Of a stretch of 21,099 nucleotides of DNA, positions 1 through 7,970 are shown piece by piece. The position numbers and the translations under genes are program-made. Every line of letters starts with the position of its first letter. The first letter of the stretch is position 1. The DNA lies in IMG/VR virus record IMGVR_UViG_3300031566_000442, positions 1 through 21,099 of that record; one strand, given 5' to 3'. The notes under the pieces are model-generated. The model was not told the DNA's origin. It saw nothing but the letters and a program-made list of their open reading frames with translations, and did not search any database. The stretch is from a virus.

Positions 1-1
1 T

Positions 2-3000
2 GCCGCGGATTTTTTTGCATCTATACCTGAGTTTTTTGATCAAAGATTGTATCAAAAAGGTTACGAAAAAAAGGGAATATTAAAAGGTTTATCTGAAATG
101 CTTTCAGATTCTGCTGATCATATAGATATGGAAGGGTTAGCGCCCGTAAGCAGAAGAACCTTTCAGCAAGGAAAACCTGTATTATACAAAGGAGAAGAAT
201 ATATTGTAGATAAAAATGGACAAGTATTTGACGGAAAAACAAATGTACTTGTTAATGACATACTTAATCCAAAAGAGGTATCCGACATAATAGTAAGGTC
301 AAAAGACGTAACAGAAGAGGTTGCAAATTGGACAGCAGGATCTTTATTACAAGGTTCCACTCAAATGATAACAAATCTTTATGCCTTAATTAAAGCGGGG
401 GGAAAGACAACTAAAGCATTGGGATTAAAGGGCCCTAGAGCAGGAGCTTTTGGTATGGGTATATCTTCATATGCAAGTAGCCTTACGGGTAGTGTAGAGG
501 ATGTTAGAAGCCAATTGGTTGCTTCGGGAATGTCTGAAGATGAGGCCACAGATATAGCTATTAACGCAGGGAATGCAATTGCATCTTTAGATGGTATATT
601 TTCAGGATTAGCAGGATCAAACACAAAACTTTTGACAGGACTGCAAGGTGTAAAGCAAGAAATCATAAATCTTGCAACAACAAAGGGTAAGAAGTTTACA
701 ACTGAGCAATTAAAGAAAAAAGGGTTAGAGTTCGTTAAAGAAAGCGCAAAAGAATTAGGTATAGAAGAAATACCTGTTTTGCTTAGTGAAAGAGGTATCA
801 ATTATTTAGTAAATCAAAGTATAGGCCGAGAAGTTCTAAACCAAAGCGTCACTAAAGCTGATCTTTTAGAAACAGCCGTTCTAACTATTGGAGCAACTTC
901 TGGTCTTGGTGGTAGAAAATTACTTGGTGGAAACAGAAGAGCTGACTTTGTTAGAGTTATAGGAAAAGATATAGATAATCTTCAAGGAACTCTTAATGAG
1001 TTGGTTTTAAATAAAGAGCTTACAAAAGACCAAGCCTACAATGCATATAATGAAATATATAACATGCAGGCAGGCGAGCTCAAAACAAAAGGAACTATCC
1101 TAATGTCTCAAAACGTAGAGGAGGCAGCAGATCTTTTGACGCAAAGAGAAAAGCTAACACAACAAAGAGAGGGTTTAGAAGGACCTCTAAAGGAAGATAT
1201 TGATAAAAGAATTACAGATGTTGATGAGCAGATAAAAGCACTTAAGCAGAGAGATGTAAGTGAAGCTCAGGCAATCATTGATAAAGAAAATAATGTAGAA
1301 TCTAAAACAGAACAAGATGCCAGTACGGAGCAAATCACAATGGAGGAAACTAGCGCAGACACAACCCAAGATACTGAAGAGGTGGTTGAAGGAGTACCCG
1401 GCACAGTACGAGAGTCTACCAGAGAGACTGACACCGAAGTCCAAACCACTCCTGACCAAGAGGCGCAGACAGAAATCAATTCTTTAACTGATACAGAGCA
1501 AGACACAGAGATGAGTGTGAACACAGATAGAGTTAACTCTATTGTGGATGGAATCATCGAAAAGACTCGAGGACGAGGTAAGAGAAGAGGAGATAAGGAC
1601 AATAGATTATCAGAGCAAAAAAATGCTTTAAACTATTTAGAAGGATCACAGGTGTTTAATGAGCAAATGAATGATAGCGAAAGAGAAGCTGTTGTTCAGG
1701 ATTTAAACAAGAAGCTTGGATTAGAGATTCCTTCTCCAACCAAAAGACAAATAGACGCAAAGAAAAAGAAGGATAAAAAGTTTGTAAAAGTTGATGAGTA
1801 CGCAGCTCTAAAAGACCAAATAAAACTCGAGGCAAAAGCTGCTCGTGATGCAAAGAAAGACCAAACAACTAGAAGAAAATCCTTATATGAGTCTATAAAG
1901 AATGTTAGGAAGATGGGCAACATTAGTCTGAATAAGGCTAAGCAACTTATAAAGCAGGTTTCTACAGTTAACCTGAATAACGCCAAAAAAGTACAAGAGG
2001 TTATAGACTATGTAGAAAATGCAGCCAACAATGCTGAGTACGAAGCAAAAGTAAAAAAAGCAAAAGTTATTCAAAAAGCCATAAAGAAAAGCGCTAAAGG
2101 CAAAGAAGCAACATTGTCTGATGCAGCATTGCAGTTTGCAAAAGTAAACCCATCTACTGTAACTGATATTGATGCGTATCTTGAAAATGCACAATCCGTA
2201 AAAGATGGTCTACAAAAAACAAAGAAAACTAAAGGAGGTCTCAAAGTAGCCAAACCTTTTGATGTTGCAAAAATTGATCAGTATAGTAAAACTGAAATAG
2301 AAAACGAAGCCAAAAAGAACTTTCAGCTTGCAAAAGAGTCGTTTGAGGAGCTCACAGGAACAGATCCTGGTGATCTTACATTAGAACAAATAAAAGACGT
2401 TTTAAACACCTACGAAACAACTCCTGAAAAAAGAGCAGATTTTGAAAAAGAAAACGCAGAAGTAATTGATAAGGCTGTAAATAACGCCTTCAATAACACT
2501 AAGATTAATATTAAAGGAAGTATTGAGAGTGGAGACTTGCAGTTAGATGGTGAAAAGAAAGCTTTGATTAGAGGTTTTTTGAATATGGATTTAAGTGTGT
2601 TTAATACTTCTCAAAAAATGGCTGTATTAGATGCGATTGTAAACTTTGAGATGAATCAGTCTACAGGCGGTATGCAATCTATATTAAGCCAATACAAGGG
2701 TGATAAAGGAATGAAGACCTTGAAAAAAGACGGCATAAAATCTATAGAAAAAAGCAGTTGGCTTGGAAGGACTTGGAATAAATATATAGCTACCCTTCCA
2801 AATGTATTTGACCTTATGTTTAAATCACAAGCAAAGGCCAACAAAGTTATGAAGGAAATGGGCTTTACAGACCTTGTAAATGGAGCTAACAAAGCCAACA
2901 AACAAGCCTCTGTGGTTGAAAAAGACTATGCAAAAGCTTTTGATAAAAAGAAAATGCGTGAAGGAAAATACTTTGATGAAAAGAATGATATCGAAAGAGG

Positions 3001-5101
3001 TATTTTAGCTGAGGTTAGAAGGGTTGCTCCTGGAACTGAAGCAGAGCAACAAGCTGAGTTTGAAACAAGTAAAGGGTTGGTAAAAGAAACATATGAAAGA
3101 TTACTTAACAGCAAAGATCCTTCAAATCAAAAAAAGGGCGAGGTAATAAAAGAGGTTTATGACAAGATATTAGCTGACGCTGAAACTATAAACGATGTAG
3201 AGAGTAAAGTTGATCCTGTAAACCTTGAAGGTGTAAATTACATTACTGAGGTTTGGGCAAATGAGTATGAAGCGTTGGCAGATATATCTTTAAATATATA
3301 CAACAGAAACTTAGGAAAAGATATAAACTATACCCCTAGAAGTGTTCAGAAGCTTCAAGCTGAAGACAAGCCTATAGATATTACAGAACCTGCGTTTAAC
3401 CCAGATATGCAGAAAAGAGGTGTTTATGACAAAGAAACGGGAGTAATTAAACCAACTACCAAACCCAAAACACTACCAAAAGGAAGGGTTCTTAATTTAG
3501 GATTTGACAGACAAAACCTAACAAATTACAAGGCAGCAATGACCGATGTATATACAGCTCCGTCAATACAACAGATACAAGGCGCTAGAGATTCCGATGC
3601 ATATAACGATGTTTTGCCAAATGAAAACTCAAGAGAGGTTATTCAGGATAGAATAAATAATTATATAGCAAGTATTAGAGGTGTAACTCAGTTCGAAAAA
3701 GAACAAAGGGAGAATAAGATGCTTGTAAAAGCTATGGATAAGATAGCTACATTTGGTGTTGTTAGGGCGTTAGGAGGTTTAACTCAGCCGTTAAAGCAAA
3801 TGGTTCCTATTTTCAATACAGCAGTAAATGCGGGTGTTGTAAACACATTAAAAGGAGTTCAGTTAATTACACAAAAAGAAGTAAATGATGCTATAAACAA
3901 TTCAGGAATGCCTATTGCAAATAGAGGTGTTCAGTCTCAATCAGACATAGAATCAGTAGATAGTAAAATTGAAAATGTTACTAGAGGAATAGGAGGCAAG
4001 ATTGTAAAGGGTTTTGATAACGCAAATAAAAAGCTTTTAGATGCTACTCTTGTAAAACCTGATGTTGGAACAGCAAGAGCTTCTTTTATAGCGTATTACA
4101 TAGAATCAGAAGCAAAAAGAGGAGTTCCTTCTAACGAAATAGATTGGACTAAGCCATTAAATCAGGAGTCATTAAACTTCGCTCAACAACAGGTAGATAG
4201 ACAGCAAAATGCTTCTGACCAAAACCTTCAAGGTGGGTTGTTTACGAGTCAAAACTTTACAACTCAGTTCATAAGAAAGACAGCGTTTCCTTTTGCAAAT
4301 TTCCTATTAAATCAAAAAACAAGAATGTACGCAGATATTAATACTTTAATAAACAATCCAACAGCTCTTCCGGGTGATAAGAAAAGAGCGGCCAAATCTT
4401 TAGCAGGATTAGGAGTTGAGACAGCTGTGTTTAATTTGTTAGGACTTGGAATATCGTCTATGCTTGCACAGGCCACTCAATCTATTGTTGGTGAGGACGA
4501 GGATGATAAGAGACCTCAATGGGAAAAAGATATGATAGCTAGAGAAGAGGGTGATAAAAGAATTAGAAATCAGGTTAGAGGTAGACTTGGAAACGTATTA
4601 AATGATGTAATCAATCCACTACCTATTACCAATGATCAAGTTTTAAACTCAGCTAATTCTTTAATAGGATTATTTCAAGACGGAGAAAAAGATGGAGATG
4701 CATTTAAGTTTTTTGCAAAAACCGACAAAGGAATGTTAGAGCAATTAGGTGTGTTGGGTATTGGAGGAACAAAAGCAAAGCAGTTAGTAGAAATGATAAA
4801 AATTTCTCAAACAGGAGAGTTTAAAAACTATTATGGATCAACCACAAAGCTTAGCAAAAGCGCGCAAGAAAAAGTGGGGAATACTGCTATTATTTATGCG
4901 TTACATTTAGCGGGCGCTATCCCATTCTCAGAAGTTGGATACATGTCTGAAAGAGCTCTAAGAGACATAAAGAAAATGAAGGAAGCTAAACCTGAAAAGT
5001 TTAAGGAAGAAAAAGACACAAGAAAAACTTTAGACGATGTTGGAAAAAAGAAAGGGTCTAAAATAATTAAATCTAGCAAACTAGGAAAAGGCAAGCTTTA
5101 A
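2..5101 (+). CDS. Giant virion-associated / large polyvalent protein, 5' end outside window
   Basis: The frame is open from the first bases of the window to TAA with no break, giving at least 1699 residues, so the gene starts upstream; the in-frame TTG at 47 is not a convincing start. Near the N-terminus is a Gly/Ala/Ser-rich hydrophobic stretch (about 330-620). A Thr/Glu/Asp/Gln-rich low-complexity linker (about 1300-1540) is followed by a basic RGRGKRRG patch. Long Lys/Glu/Ala-rich, probably helical segments fill 1700-3200. The C-terminal third has apolar segments around LGGLTQPLKQMVPIF and AFPFANFLLNQKTRMYADI, then a Lys-rich tail. This architecture, and the resemblance of the AFPFANFLL region to large polyvalent-protein-associated domains (possibly LPD38), fits very large phage proteins packed in virions or injected with DNA. 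No protease, transglycosylase or polymerase motif was recognised. It is the only + strand gene and probably belongs to the late module. Confidence 0.8.
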   Translation, partial: AADFFASIPEFFDQRLYQKGYEKKGILKGLSEMLSDSADHIDMEGLAPVSRRTFQQGKPVLYKGEEYIVDKNGQVFDGKTNVLVNDILNPKEVSDIIVRSKDVTEEVANWTAGSLLQGSTQMITNLYALIKAGGKTTKALGLKGPRAGAFGMGISSYASSLTGSVEDVRSQLVASGMSEDEATDIAINAGNAIASLDGIFSGLAGSNTKLLTGLQGVKQEIINLATTKGKKFTTEQLKKKGLEFVKESAKELGIEEIPVLLSERGINYLVNQSIGREVLNQSVTKADLLETAVLTIGATSGLGGRKLLGGNRRADFVRVIGKDIDNLQGTLNELVLNKELTKDQAYNAYNEIYNMQAGELKTKGTILMSQNVEEAADLLTQREKLTQQREGLEGPLKEDIDKRITDVDEQIKALKQRDVSEAQAIIDKENNVESKTEQDASTEQITMEETSADTTQDTEEVVEGVPGTVRESTRETDTEVQTTPDQEAQTEINSLTDTEQDTEMSVNTDRVNSIVDGIIEKTRGRGKRRGDKDNRLSEQKNALNYLEGSQVFNEQMNDSEREAVVQDLNKKLGLEIPSPTKRQIDAKKKKDKKFVKVDEYAALKDQIKLEAKAARDAKKDQTTRRKSLYESIKNVRKMGNISLNKAKQLIKQVSTVNLNNAKKVQEVIDYVENAANNAEYEAKVKKAKVIQKAIKKSAKGKEATLSDAALQFAKVNPSTVTDIDAYLENAQSVKDGLQKTKKTKGGLKVAKPFDVAKIDQYSKTEIENEAKKNFQLAKESFEELTGTDPGDLTLEQIKDVLNTYETTPEKRADFEKENAEVIDKAVNNAFNNTKINIKGSIESGDLQLDGEKKALIRGFLNMDLSVFNTSQKMAVLDAIVNFEMNQSTGGMQSILSQYKGDKGMKTLKKDGIKSIEKSSWLGRTWNKYIATLPNVFDLMFKSQAKANKVMKEMGFTDLVNGANKANKQASVVEKDYAKAFDKKKMREGKYFDEKNDIERGILAEVRRVAPGTEAEQQAEFETSKGLVKETYERLLNSKDPSNQKKGEVIKEVYDKILADAETINDVESKVDPVNLEGVNYITEVWANEYEALADISLNIYNRNLGKDINYTPRSVQKLQAEDKPIDITEPAFNPDMQKRGVYDKETGVIKPTTKPKTLPKGRVLNLGFDRQNLTNYKAAMTDVYTAPSIQQIQGARDSDAYNDVLPNENSREVIQDRINNYIASIRGVTQFEKEQRENKMLVKAMDKIATFGVVRALGGLTQPLKQMVPIFNTAVNAGVVNTLKGVQLITQKEVNDAINNSGMPIANRGVQSQSDIESVDSKIENVTRGIGGKIVKGFDNANKKLLDATLVKPDVGTARASFIAYYIESEAKRGVPSNEIDWTKPLNQESLNFAQQQVDRQQNASDQNLQGGLFTSQNFTTQFIRKTAFPFANFLLNQKTRMYADINTLINNPTALPGDKKRAAKSLAGLGVETAVFNLLGLGISSMLAQATQSIVGEDEDDKRPQWEKDMIAREEGDKRIRNQVRGRLGNVLNDVINPLPITNDQVLNSANSLIGLFQDGEKDGDAFKFFAKTDKGMLEQLGVLGIGGTKAKQLVEMIKISQTGEFKNYYGSTTKLSKSAQEKVGNTAIIYALHLAGAIPFSEVGYMSERALRDIKKMKEAKPEKFKEEKDTRKTLDDVGKKKGSKIIKSSKLGKGKL

Positions 5102-5205
5102 TCTTTTTGTTTATCTAAAAGCTGTTGAAGCTTTCTAATTAATTTGAAGTTTGGTTTTTTCTTTAACTTCTCTTCAAGTATTTGTTTTTTAATGTGATCT
5201 TTCAT
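5098..5205 (-). CDS. Small basic protein, 35 aa, unknown function
   Basis: ATG to TAA encodes 35 residues starting MKDHIKKQILEEKLKKK, rich in Lys/Gln/Leu and probably one amphipathic helix. The start overlaps the 3' end of the upstream diphosphohydrolase-like gene by 17 bases. The stop overlaps the stop of the convergent giant gene, both being read from the same TTTAA. The gene would be the last of the leftward operon. No Shine-Dalgarno sequence is seen, only an A-rich leader, as usual in Bacteroidota. Support is limited to position, compactness and composition, so it could be non-coding trailer sequence. Confidence 0.45.
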   Translation of the reverse strand: MKDHIKKQILEEKLKKKPNFKLIRKLQQLLDKQKD

Positions 5206-5479
5206 TTTCTATTTCTTTTTGTAAACATGCTAATGCACGCCACGCTACTTTTGCGGTATGACGAATTCCATCACTATCTATTGTTCCTGCATCAATCAAA
5301 TGTCTAGCAAGAGCATCATAATCATCATTAGATTTATTACGATCCCAATGCAATGGCTTATCAGGGTGGTGTTGTTTGTTTCCTTGTAAGGAAACTCTTG
5401 AAACTTCCATTAATGCATCTGGGAAATACTTAATAACGCCTGTAAATACAGGTCGATTTTTTCTTTCTTCTGCGTTCAT
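5189..5479 (-). CDS. dATP/dGTP diphosphohydrolase-like protein (DUF5664 family)
   Basis: This 96-residue protein starts MNAEERKNRPVFTG. It carries the family-like features GVIKYFPDALMEVSR, then HHPDKPLHWDR, then NDDYDALARHLIDAG and a C-terminal Ala-rich helix. The DUF5664 / dGTP_diPhyd_N family contains phage enzymes (MazZ type) that hydrolyse purine dNTPs to dNMPs; I assign family membership from motif recall and infer the activity. A longer reading from 5566 would add 29 residues, but that stretch belongs in another frame to a membrane peptide whose TAA overlaps this ATG (TAATG), so 5479 is chosen. Acidic and His residues suited to metal binding lie in the HHPDKP and NDDYDA segments. In MazZ systems the enzyme feeds 2-aminoadenine synthesis with PurZ; no PurZ is visible here, so it may simply adjust nucleotide pools. 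Confidence 0.65.
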   Translation of the reverse strand: MNAEERKNRPVFTGVIKYFPDALMEVSRVSLQGNKQHHPDKPLHWDRNKSNDDYDALARHLIDAGTIDSDGIRHTAKVAWRALACLQKEIENERSH

Positions 5480-5580
5480 TAAAATGCCATTCCAACTAAT
5501 AACATTCCGTATAAAACTCCCGCTGACATTGTCAGTATCATAGACCATACTAATACGGCCAACCAATTTATTTTCTTCAT
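5479..5580 (-). CDS. Single-pass membrane micropeptide, 33 aa
   Basis: ATG to TAA encodes 33 residues: a short MKKINW head with two lysines, then an almost uninterrupted apolar stretch (LAVLVWSMILTMSAGVLYG and onward to the C-terminus). This predicts one membrane segment with the basic N-terminus in the cytoplasm. Its ATG follows the phosphoesterase stop by two bases (TAATTATG), and its own TAA shares one base with the ATG of the DUF5664 gene (TAATG). Both junctions are typical of coupled genes in this operon and are the best evidence that it is real. No lipobox or cleavable signal is seen. Function is unknown; a small phage membrane peptide could be a host-envelope modulator, but nothing here proves it. 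Confidence 0.6.
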   Translation of the reverse strand: MKKINWLAVLVWSMILTMSAGVLYGMLLVGMAF

Positions 5581-5582
5581 AA

Positions 5583-6599
5583 TTAAAATATGTGCGTTAA
5601 TCGAGCAACTTGCCCGTGTTGTTTTGAATGAATAAAGCCTTCAATAGCTTTAACCCCACCAATACCGTATCCATTACGATGATGCCAGGAATCTGTTCCG
5701 CTTGGTGATCGTAAGCTTTCTACAGTTATTCCATGAAAGTCTTTGCTTGTTTTGTGGTGTACATGGTGAGTGTACACATACCTGTGTTTTGTTTCAGCCC
5801 ACTCTTGAGCAAACTCATTGGCCATTATAAGTGGCAAGTCAGGAATCTTAGCCCCATCCCCATGTGTAGTTCCGATAAGGTTTTTGTCATACTTAAATGC
5901 TTTCCTGTGCGCTATCGAACAATCAAATGTTATGTTCTTGCATTTTCTAAACCAAGACTGTATTGAGTCAGAAAGCATAAATCCTGACATATAATCGTGA
6001 TTACTAGGATTGTAGACAAAGTGCACATCAGCTACGCTAATCAGCATTTCAAGTATATCAACATAAAGTTTTTTAGCTATCATAAAGTTTTCATACCACA
6101 TACCATCTGTATCCTGTGGAGTTCCTGCTGTAGTAGCTCTTTTAGGTGTATCAACGTGAAGTATGTCGTTTCCTCCAACAAAAAGTATCTTATCTATATT
6201 AAATCCTTGAGCTTTATTTAAAATGCCTTCAACACCTTCCTTAACTCTTTTTACAGCAATTTGCGAATTGTATTCTTCTCCTGTTTCAAAGGCAGAGCAA
6301 AGCTTGCCGATGTGAATATCAGCAGGATCAATTACAAGTAAGTGTCCTTTGTTTAGTTTCTTGCGCTTTATTTTGTGGTATTTAGGCGAGTGTTTGTCCA
6401 TCGCCTTAATGATGTCGTCTCTCAGTTCTTCTGGAGATACACCTTTGTTTTTTACATGAAGAGAAAAGTGTTTACCTTTATACCAATAGTGATTTACTTC
6501 ATCCATTGGGATACCTGAGGTTTCGCATTCTTTTTGAAGAGCTCGGTGTTTGGTAATTAATGCATACTCCTCTTCACTTAATCGAGGTCTATATTTCAT
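5583..6599 (-). CDS. Calcineurin-like metallophosphoesterase
   Basis: The 338-residue protein carries the metallophosphoesterase motif series in order: DIH (Asp94, His96), GGND (142-145), NPSNHD in place of GNHD (197-202), THGD (245-248) and a late H-x-H in YTHHVHH (about 279-281). These residues coordinate a dinuclear metal centre in this superfamily, so a phosphodiesterase or phosphatase activity is likely. The substrate cannot be read from the sequence; phage members have been associated with nucleic-acid or nucleotide cleavage. The first 85 residues are charged and helical, before the catalytic core. Its start lies inside the 3' end of the upstream 62-residue gene (11-base overlap), and the membrane peptide follows two bases after its stop, so all three are probably co-transcribed. 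Confidence 0.85.
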   Translation of the reverse strand: MKYRPRLSEEEYALITKHRALQKECETSGIPMDEVNHYWYKGKHFSLHVKNKGVSPEELRDDIIKAMDKHSPKYHKIKRKKLNKGHLLVIDPADIHIGKLCSAFETGEEYNSQIAVKRVKEGVEGILNKAQGFNIDKILFVGGNDILHVDTPKRATTAGTPQDTDGMWYENFMIAKKLYVDILEMLISVADVHFVYNPSNHDYMSGFMLSDSIQSWFRKCKNITFDCSIAHRKAFKYDKNLIGTTHGDGAKIPDLPLIMANEFAQEWAETKHRYVYTHHVHHKTSKDFHGITVESLRSPSGTDSWHHRNGYGIGGVKAIEGFIHSKQHGQVARLTHIF

Positions 6600-6777
6600 C
6601 GTCTGCTAGTTTTTGTGTATCCCTTAGAACTTGATGTAGCTCTTTGATTGCAACTCTTAGAGCGTCATCATCTTCGTCCATCAAGGATTCGTAAACATCG
6701 TCAGTCAATGAATTGATTTGCTTCATCAAAATATTGATGAAGTTGATCGAATTGTGGTTGTTTTTTTGGATAGCCAT
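6589..6777 (-). CDS. Hypothetical acidic protein, 62 aa
   Basis: The product begins MAIQKNNHNSINFINILM and has an acidic helical second half (DDVYESLMDEDDDALRVAIKELHQVL). I do not recognise the family. It overlaps the phosphoesterase start by 11 bases, a coupling arrangement. A gap of about 55 bases upstream holds a candidate promoter, so it may head a short transcription unit running to the end of the leftward cluster. It has no membrane segment, cysteine motif or signal peptide. Confidence 0.6.
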   Translation of the reverse strand: MAIQKNNHNSINFINILMKQINSLTDDVYESLMDEDDDALRVAIKELHQVLRDTQKLADDEI

Positions 6778-6792
6778 TCATTGATTGTTTCT

Positions 6793-6822
6793 TAAAATTA
6801 TGAATAATAAATAAGAAATCAA
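6793..6822 (-). promoter_or_regulatory. Candidate Bacteroidota-type promoter
   Basis: Reading leftward, TTG (complement of 6820-6822) is followed after 19 bases by TAATTTTA (complement of 6793-6800), one base from the Bacteroidota -7 consensus TAnnTTTG. It sits in the short gap between two genes and would start RNA about nine bases before the next ATG. In DNA this AT-rich the pattern could arise by chance. Confidence 0.3.
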
Positions 6823-6832
6823 TAAAAAGTTA

Positions 6833-7063
6833 TTAACTATCCATGTGATATATCAAACTTTTACCTACTTCCTTATCAATCTTTGAAATAGCCCTGTATA
6901 TTAATCTTGATCGTTTTTTTGTGTTTTCACGCTCGGTTTTATTGCTATCTGTACCCATGTTTGTGTACATAGTGCAGTCTATACGCAAAAGCTCGTCTAT
7001 TTTTTTTCTGTTTGACCAAGATTTAAAATCTAAAATCTTATCAATATCATTATAATTATACAT
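6833..7063 (-). CDS. Hypothetical protein, 76 aa
   Basis: The product has the stretch LLRIDCTMYTNMGTDSNKT followed by a basic helix (ENTKKRSRLIYRAISKID). No family is recognised with confidence, although the pattern suggests a conserved small phage protein. The start overlaps the 3' end of the DnaA-domain gene by eight bases. The high charge and basic helix would suit nucleic-acid or protein binding, but no defined motif is present. Confidence 0.65.
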   Translation of the reverse strand: MYNYNDIDKILDFKSWSNRKKIDELLRIDCTMYTNMGTDSNKTERENTKKRSRLIYRAISKIDKEVGKSLIYHMDS

Positions 7064-7451
7064 AATCTTCTTGTTTTTCTAATGTTAATAACTCTTTCTT
7101 TAATTCATTTATTTTTTCGCGAATCCTAGCTTTTCTACCATCTAGCCCACCGACTGCAGCTAAACACTCTAAATAATTTTCTTTAAATTTTGGATCTACA
7201 TCCATCAGGCTATTTGTAGTATTAACGCCAAAAAGCACAGTCGCATGGTCTTTATTAAACATAGAGCCAATTTTTGCATATGAATAACCTTTCACAACTC
7301 TAAATATCTTATAAGCAATTCTTCTAGCGTCAACATATTCTCTTTTCCTGGTTTTGCTTATATAAAAATCTTCAATTCCTGTAGATGCTCCTACAGCTTT
7401 CATAATTAATATATCTTCACCTTTCAGCTTTCCATTGGGTTTAATTTTCAT
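7056..7451 (-). CDS. Stand-alone DnaA domain IV (DNA-binding) protein
   Basis: This 131-residue protein lacks any AAA+ ATPase module but matches the DnaA C-terminal DNA-binding domain. A helix with KTRKREYVDARRIAYKIF (about 33-50) is followed by YSYAKIGSMF and the signature KDHATVLFGV (67-76), close to the DHTTV signature of DnaA. The residues after about 105 form a Lys/Glu coiled-coil tail. In DnaA, domain IV binds the 9-base DnaA box, so this protein could recognise such sites, recruit the phage primase-helicase, or compete with host DnaA; these roles are inference. Its ATG shares bases with the upstream stop (ATGA). A perfect DnaA box lies about 37 bases before its start. Confidence 0.75.
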   Translation of the reverse strand: MKIKPNGKLKGEDILIMKAVGASTGIEDFYISKTRKREYVDARRIAYKIFRVVKGYSYAKIGSMFNKDHATVLFGVNTTNSLMDVDPKFKENYLECLAAVGGLDGRKARIREKINELKKELLTLEKQEDYV

Positions 7452-7762
7452 TTAATGTATTTATTAAGGTTAATATAATCTAAATATTTATCCACATCTA
7501 TTTGCTTAATATCTATAAGCACTATAGGCGAATCACTTGTTTCTCTAAAATAATCTACTAAAAAGAAAACAGGGTTATCATTACTGTCGTTTACATGCCC
7601 CGCAATGTTTTTCATTCTACCCTTGGTATGGTCTAAGCCAAACATCTCATCTATTTTGGTTGCTATCCTTACTGATACTCCGTTTTTAAATCTGTTGATT
7701 TGTTTGATAAAATACTCATCTAATTCAAACTCCTCCTCTGTATACTTCTGTTTTAATTCCAT
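7448..7762 (-). CDS. Hypothetical protein, 104 aa
   Basis: The chosen start gives MELKQKYTEEEFELDEYF. A start 27 codons further upstream would run deep into the VRR-NUC gene, so the nearer ATG is preferred, leaving a 38-base overlap. The sequence has a mixed alpha/beta look with NPVFFLVDYFRE and SPIVLIDIKQIDVDKYL, but I recognise no family. Its last codons overlap the DnaA-domain gene start as ATGA, so the two are probably translated together. The perfect DnaA box lies within its 3' coding end. Confidence 0.6.
   Translation of the reverse strand: MELKQKYTEEEFELDEYFIKQINRFKNGVSVRIATKIDEMFGLDHTKGRMKNIAGHVNDSNDNPVFFLVDYFRETSDSPIVLIDIKQIDVDKYLDYINLNKYIK
7488..7496 (+). promoter_or_regulatory. 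Perfect DnaA box (TTATCCACA)
   Basis: The 9-base match to the bacterial consensus lies inside the end of a gene and about 37 bases upstream of the DnaA-domain-IV gene. A single perfect match in a window this size on either strand is not very improbable (roughly 0.16 under equal base use), and no cluster of further boxes was seen nearby, so it is a candidate site only. Confidence 0.35.
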
Positions 7763-7970
7763 GTTCTTTAAGTTCTTTAATTCTATATTGTTGTATTGCA
7801 GACACCTTGCCTGCAGGTTTTTTAATCTCAGAAAACAAGACATCTGAGTCTTGAGGTATTGCTATTAAATCAGGTATACCGTTTTTGTTGGTTTTAATCA
7901 ACTTAATAACATAATATCCCTGGGCTTCTAGCTCCTTAATTCTTTTTGCTTGTATTTGCTGTTCTGTCAT
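7725..7970 (-). CDS. VRR-NUC domain nuclease
   Basis: This 81-residue protein is essentially one minimal VRR-NUC domain of the PD-(D/E)XK superfamily. Visible elements are an N-terminal helix with GYYVIKLIKTNKNGIPDLIAI (Pro33-Asp34), the catalytic SEIKKP (Glu48-x-Lys50), and a following Gln-bearing helix (SAIQQYRIKELKEHG). Phage stand-alone VRR-NUC proteins of this size are known as structure-specific endonucleases, including Holliday-junction cutters, so a role in resolving replication or recombination intermediates is likely. The ATG overlaps the stop of the upstream nuclease by one base (TAATG). The helicase gene lies just upstream, a common pairing in phage replication modules. Confidence 0.85.
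   Translation of the reverse strand: MTEQQIQAKRIKELEAQGYYVIKLIKTNKNGIPDLIAIPQDSDVLFSEIKKPAGKVSAIQQYRIKELKEHGIKTEVYRGGV

Noticed and set aside
1187-2253. Several leftward frames of 60-111 codons opposite the giant gene.
   Set aside because: They are Phe/Ser/Leu/Cys-rich complements of Lys/Glu-rich coding sequence, with no motif or junction.
5733-6221. Rightward reading frames opposite the phosphoesterase gene.
   Set aside because: They lie fully antisense to a protein with clear metallophosphoesterase motifs and have no coding-like composition.
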